Assembly: GCA_943735955.1 (NCBI GenBank)
Contig: OX030965.1
Coordinates: 5,717,503 to 5,781,502 of the forward strand
Source of the DNA: Piscicola geometra
Taxonomy: Eukaryota; Annelida; Clitellata; Hirudinida; Piscicolidae
Reading direction: 5' to 3'
DNA: 64,000 nucleotides
Each line of letters opens with the position of its first letter. Positions within the stretch are counted from its first letter, which is position 1. The notes under the pieces were generated by a model, which was given only the letters and a program-made list of their open reading frames with translations, searched no databases and had not been told where the DNA came from. Below, in pieces: positions 63,832 to 64,000 of the stretch. The translations under genes were made by a program, and so were the position numbers.

Positions 63832-64000
63832 TGTGGCTTTGTATTGGAGAATATTTAGTTTGAAAATATGAAACAATAATGCACTTTAAACTAAAATTTA
63901 GTTACTAATACAGGTTCATTAAACCCGCCTAAAGTTTGATTTACTTTTAAAGCAGGAATGAGTTTTATAAATATTTTTTTAAATCTTGATATATAAAAAA
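63832..64000. other. Upstream edge of Mis18
   Basis: AT-rich sequence holding the Mis18 5' UTR and probably its promoter. The reading frame is open a few codons upstream of the chosen Met (an earlier in-frame ATG lies at 63876), so the start could be 15 codons further out. I chose the inner Met because MSSDETN begins a typical acidic Mis18 tail. Confidence 0.4.

Overview
The window is nuclear DNA of an intron-rich animal, with no bacterial features. Genes have many short exons with GT-AG junctions whose reading phases I could follow exactly. The proteins are metazoan (ZEB/zfh-1, collybistin/Asef-type RhoGEF, SPAG6, Mis18, LARP6, PUM3, GLDC, SDHC). The first zinc-finger block reads more like arthropod zfh-1 than vertebrate ZEB, so a protostome, probably a lophotrochozoan such as an annelid, is my inference. 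No species can be proved from the sequence alone. The DNA is AT-rich and very dense in GT/CA, CAT/GAT and TAG microsatellites and in minisatellites.

Layout, left to right: a decayed hAT transposon inserted in a GT microsatellite (633-2198); a ZEB-family zinc-finger/homeobox gene (+, about 3.3-8.3 kb); convergent to it a 16-exon gene (-, 10.3-16.7 kb) for a large protein with a degenerate protein kinase domain; a hAT-like MITE (17725-18239); SDHC, the succinate dehydrogenase cytochrome b subunit (+, 18.4-19.6 kb); a 26-exon GLDC gene for the glycine cleavage P-protein (+, 21.6-31.3 kb); a repeat-filled spacer with a tRNA-derived SINE (31.3-35.6 kb); LARP6 (-, 35.6-37.6 kb) with a small hAT element in intron 1; PUM3 (+, 38.0-44.3 kb), head to head with LARP6; a collybistin/Asef-like Rho GEF (-, 45.3 kb to beyond 54.2 kb); SPAG6 (+, 57.1-61.9 kb); and Mis18 (-, 62.4-63.8 kb).

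The genes are not an operon and share no single pathway. SDHC and GLDC are both mitochondrial; LARP6 and PUM3 are both RNA-binding and may share a bidirectional promoter. ZEB/pseudokinase, PUM3/RhoGEF and SPAG6/Mis18 are convergent pairs whose candidate poly(A) signals lie close together.

The most interesting structure lies across the introns. Many splice donors sit inside GT-rich repeats, many acceptors inside CA- or CAT-repeats, and in several introns the two ends are complementary. The pre-mRNA could therefore fold to bring the splice sites together. Other points of note are three hAT-type elements with terminal inverted repeats and 8-bp flanking duplications, a pseudokinase reading HRF and DNC where HRD and DFG are expected, and an Asn-rich insertion inside the RhoGEF PH domain.
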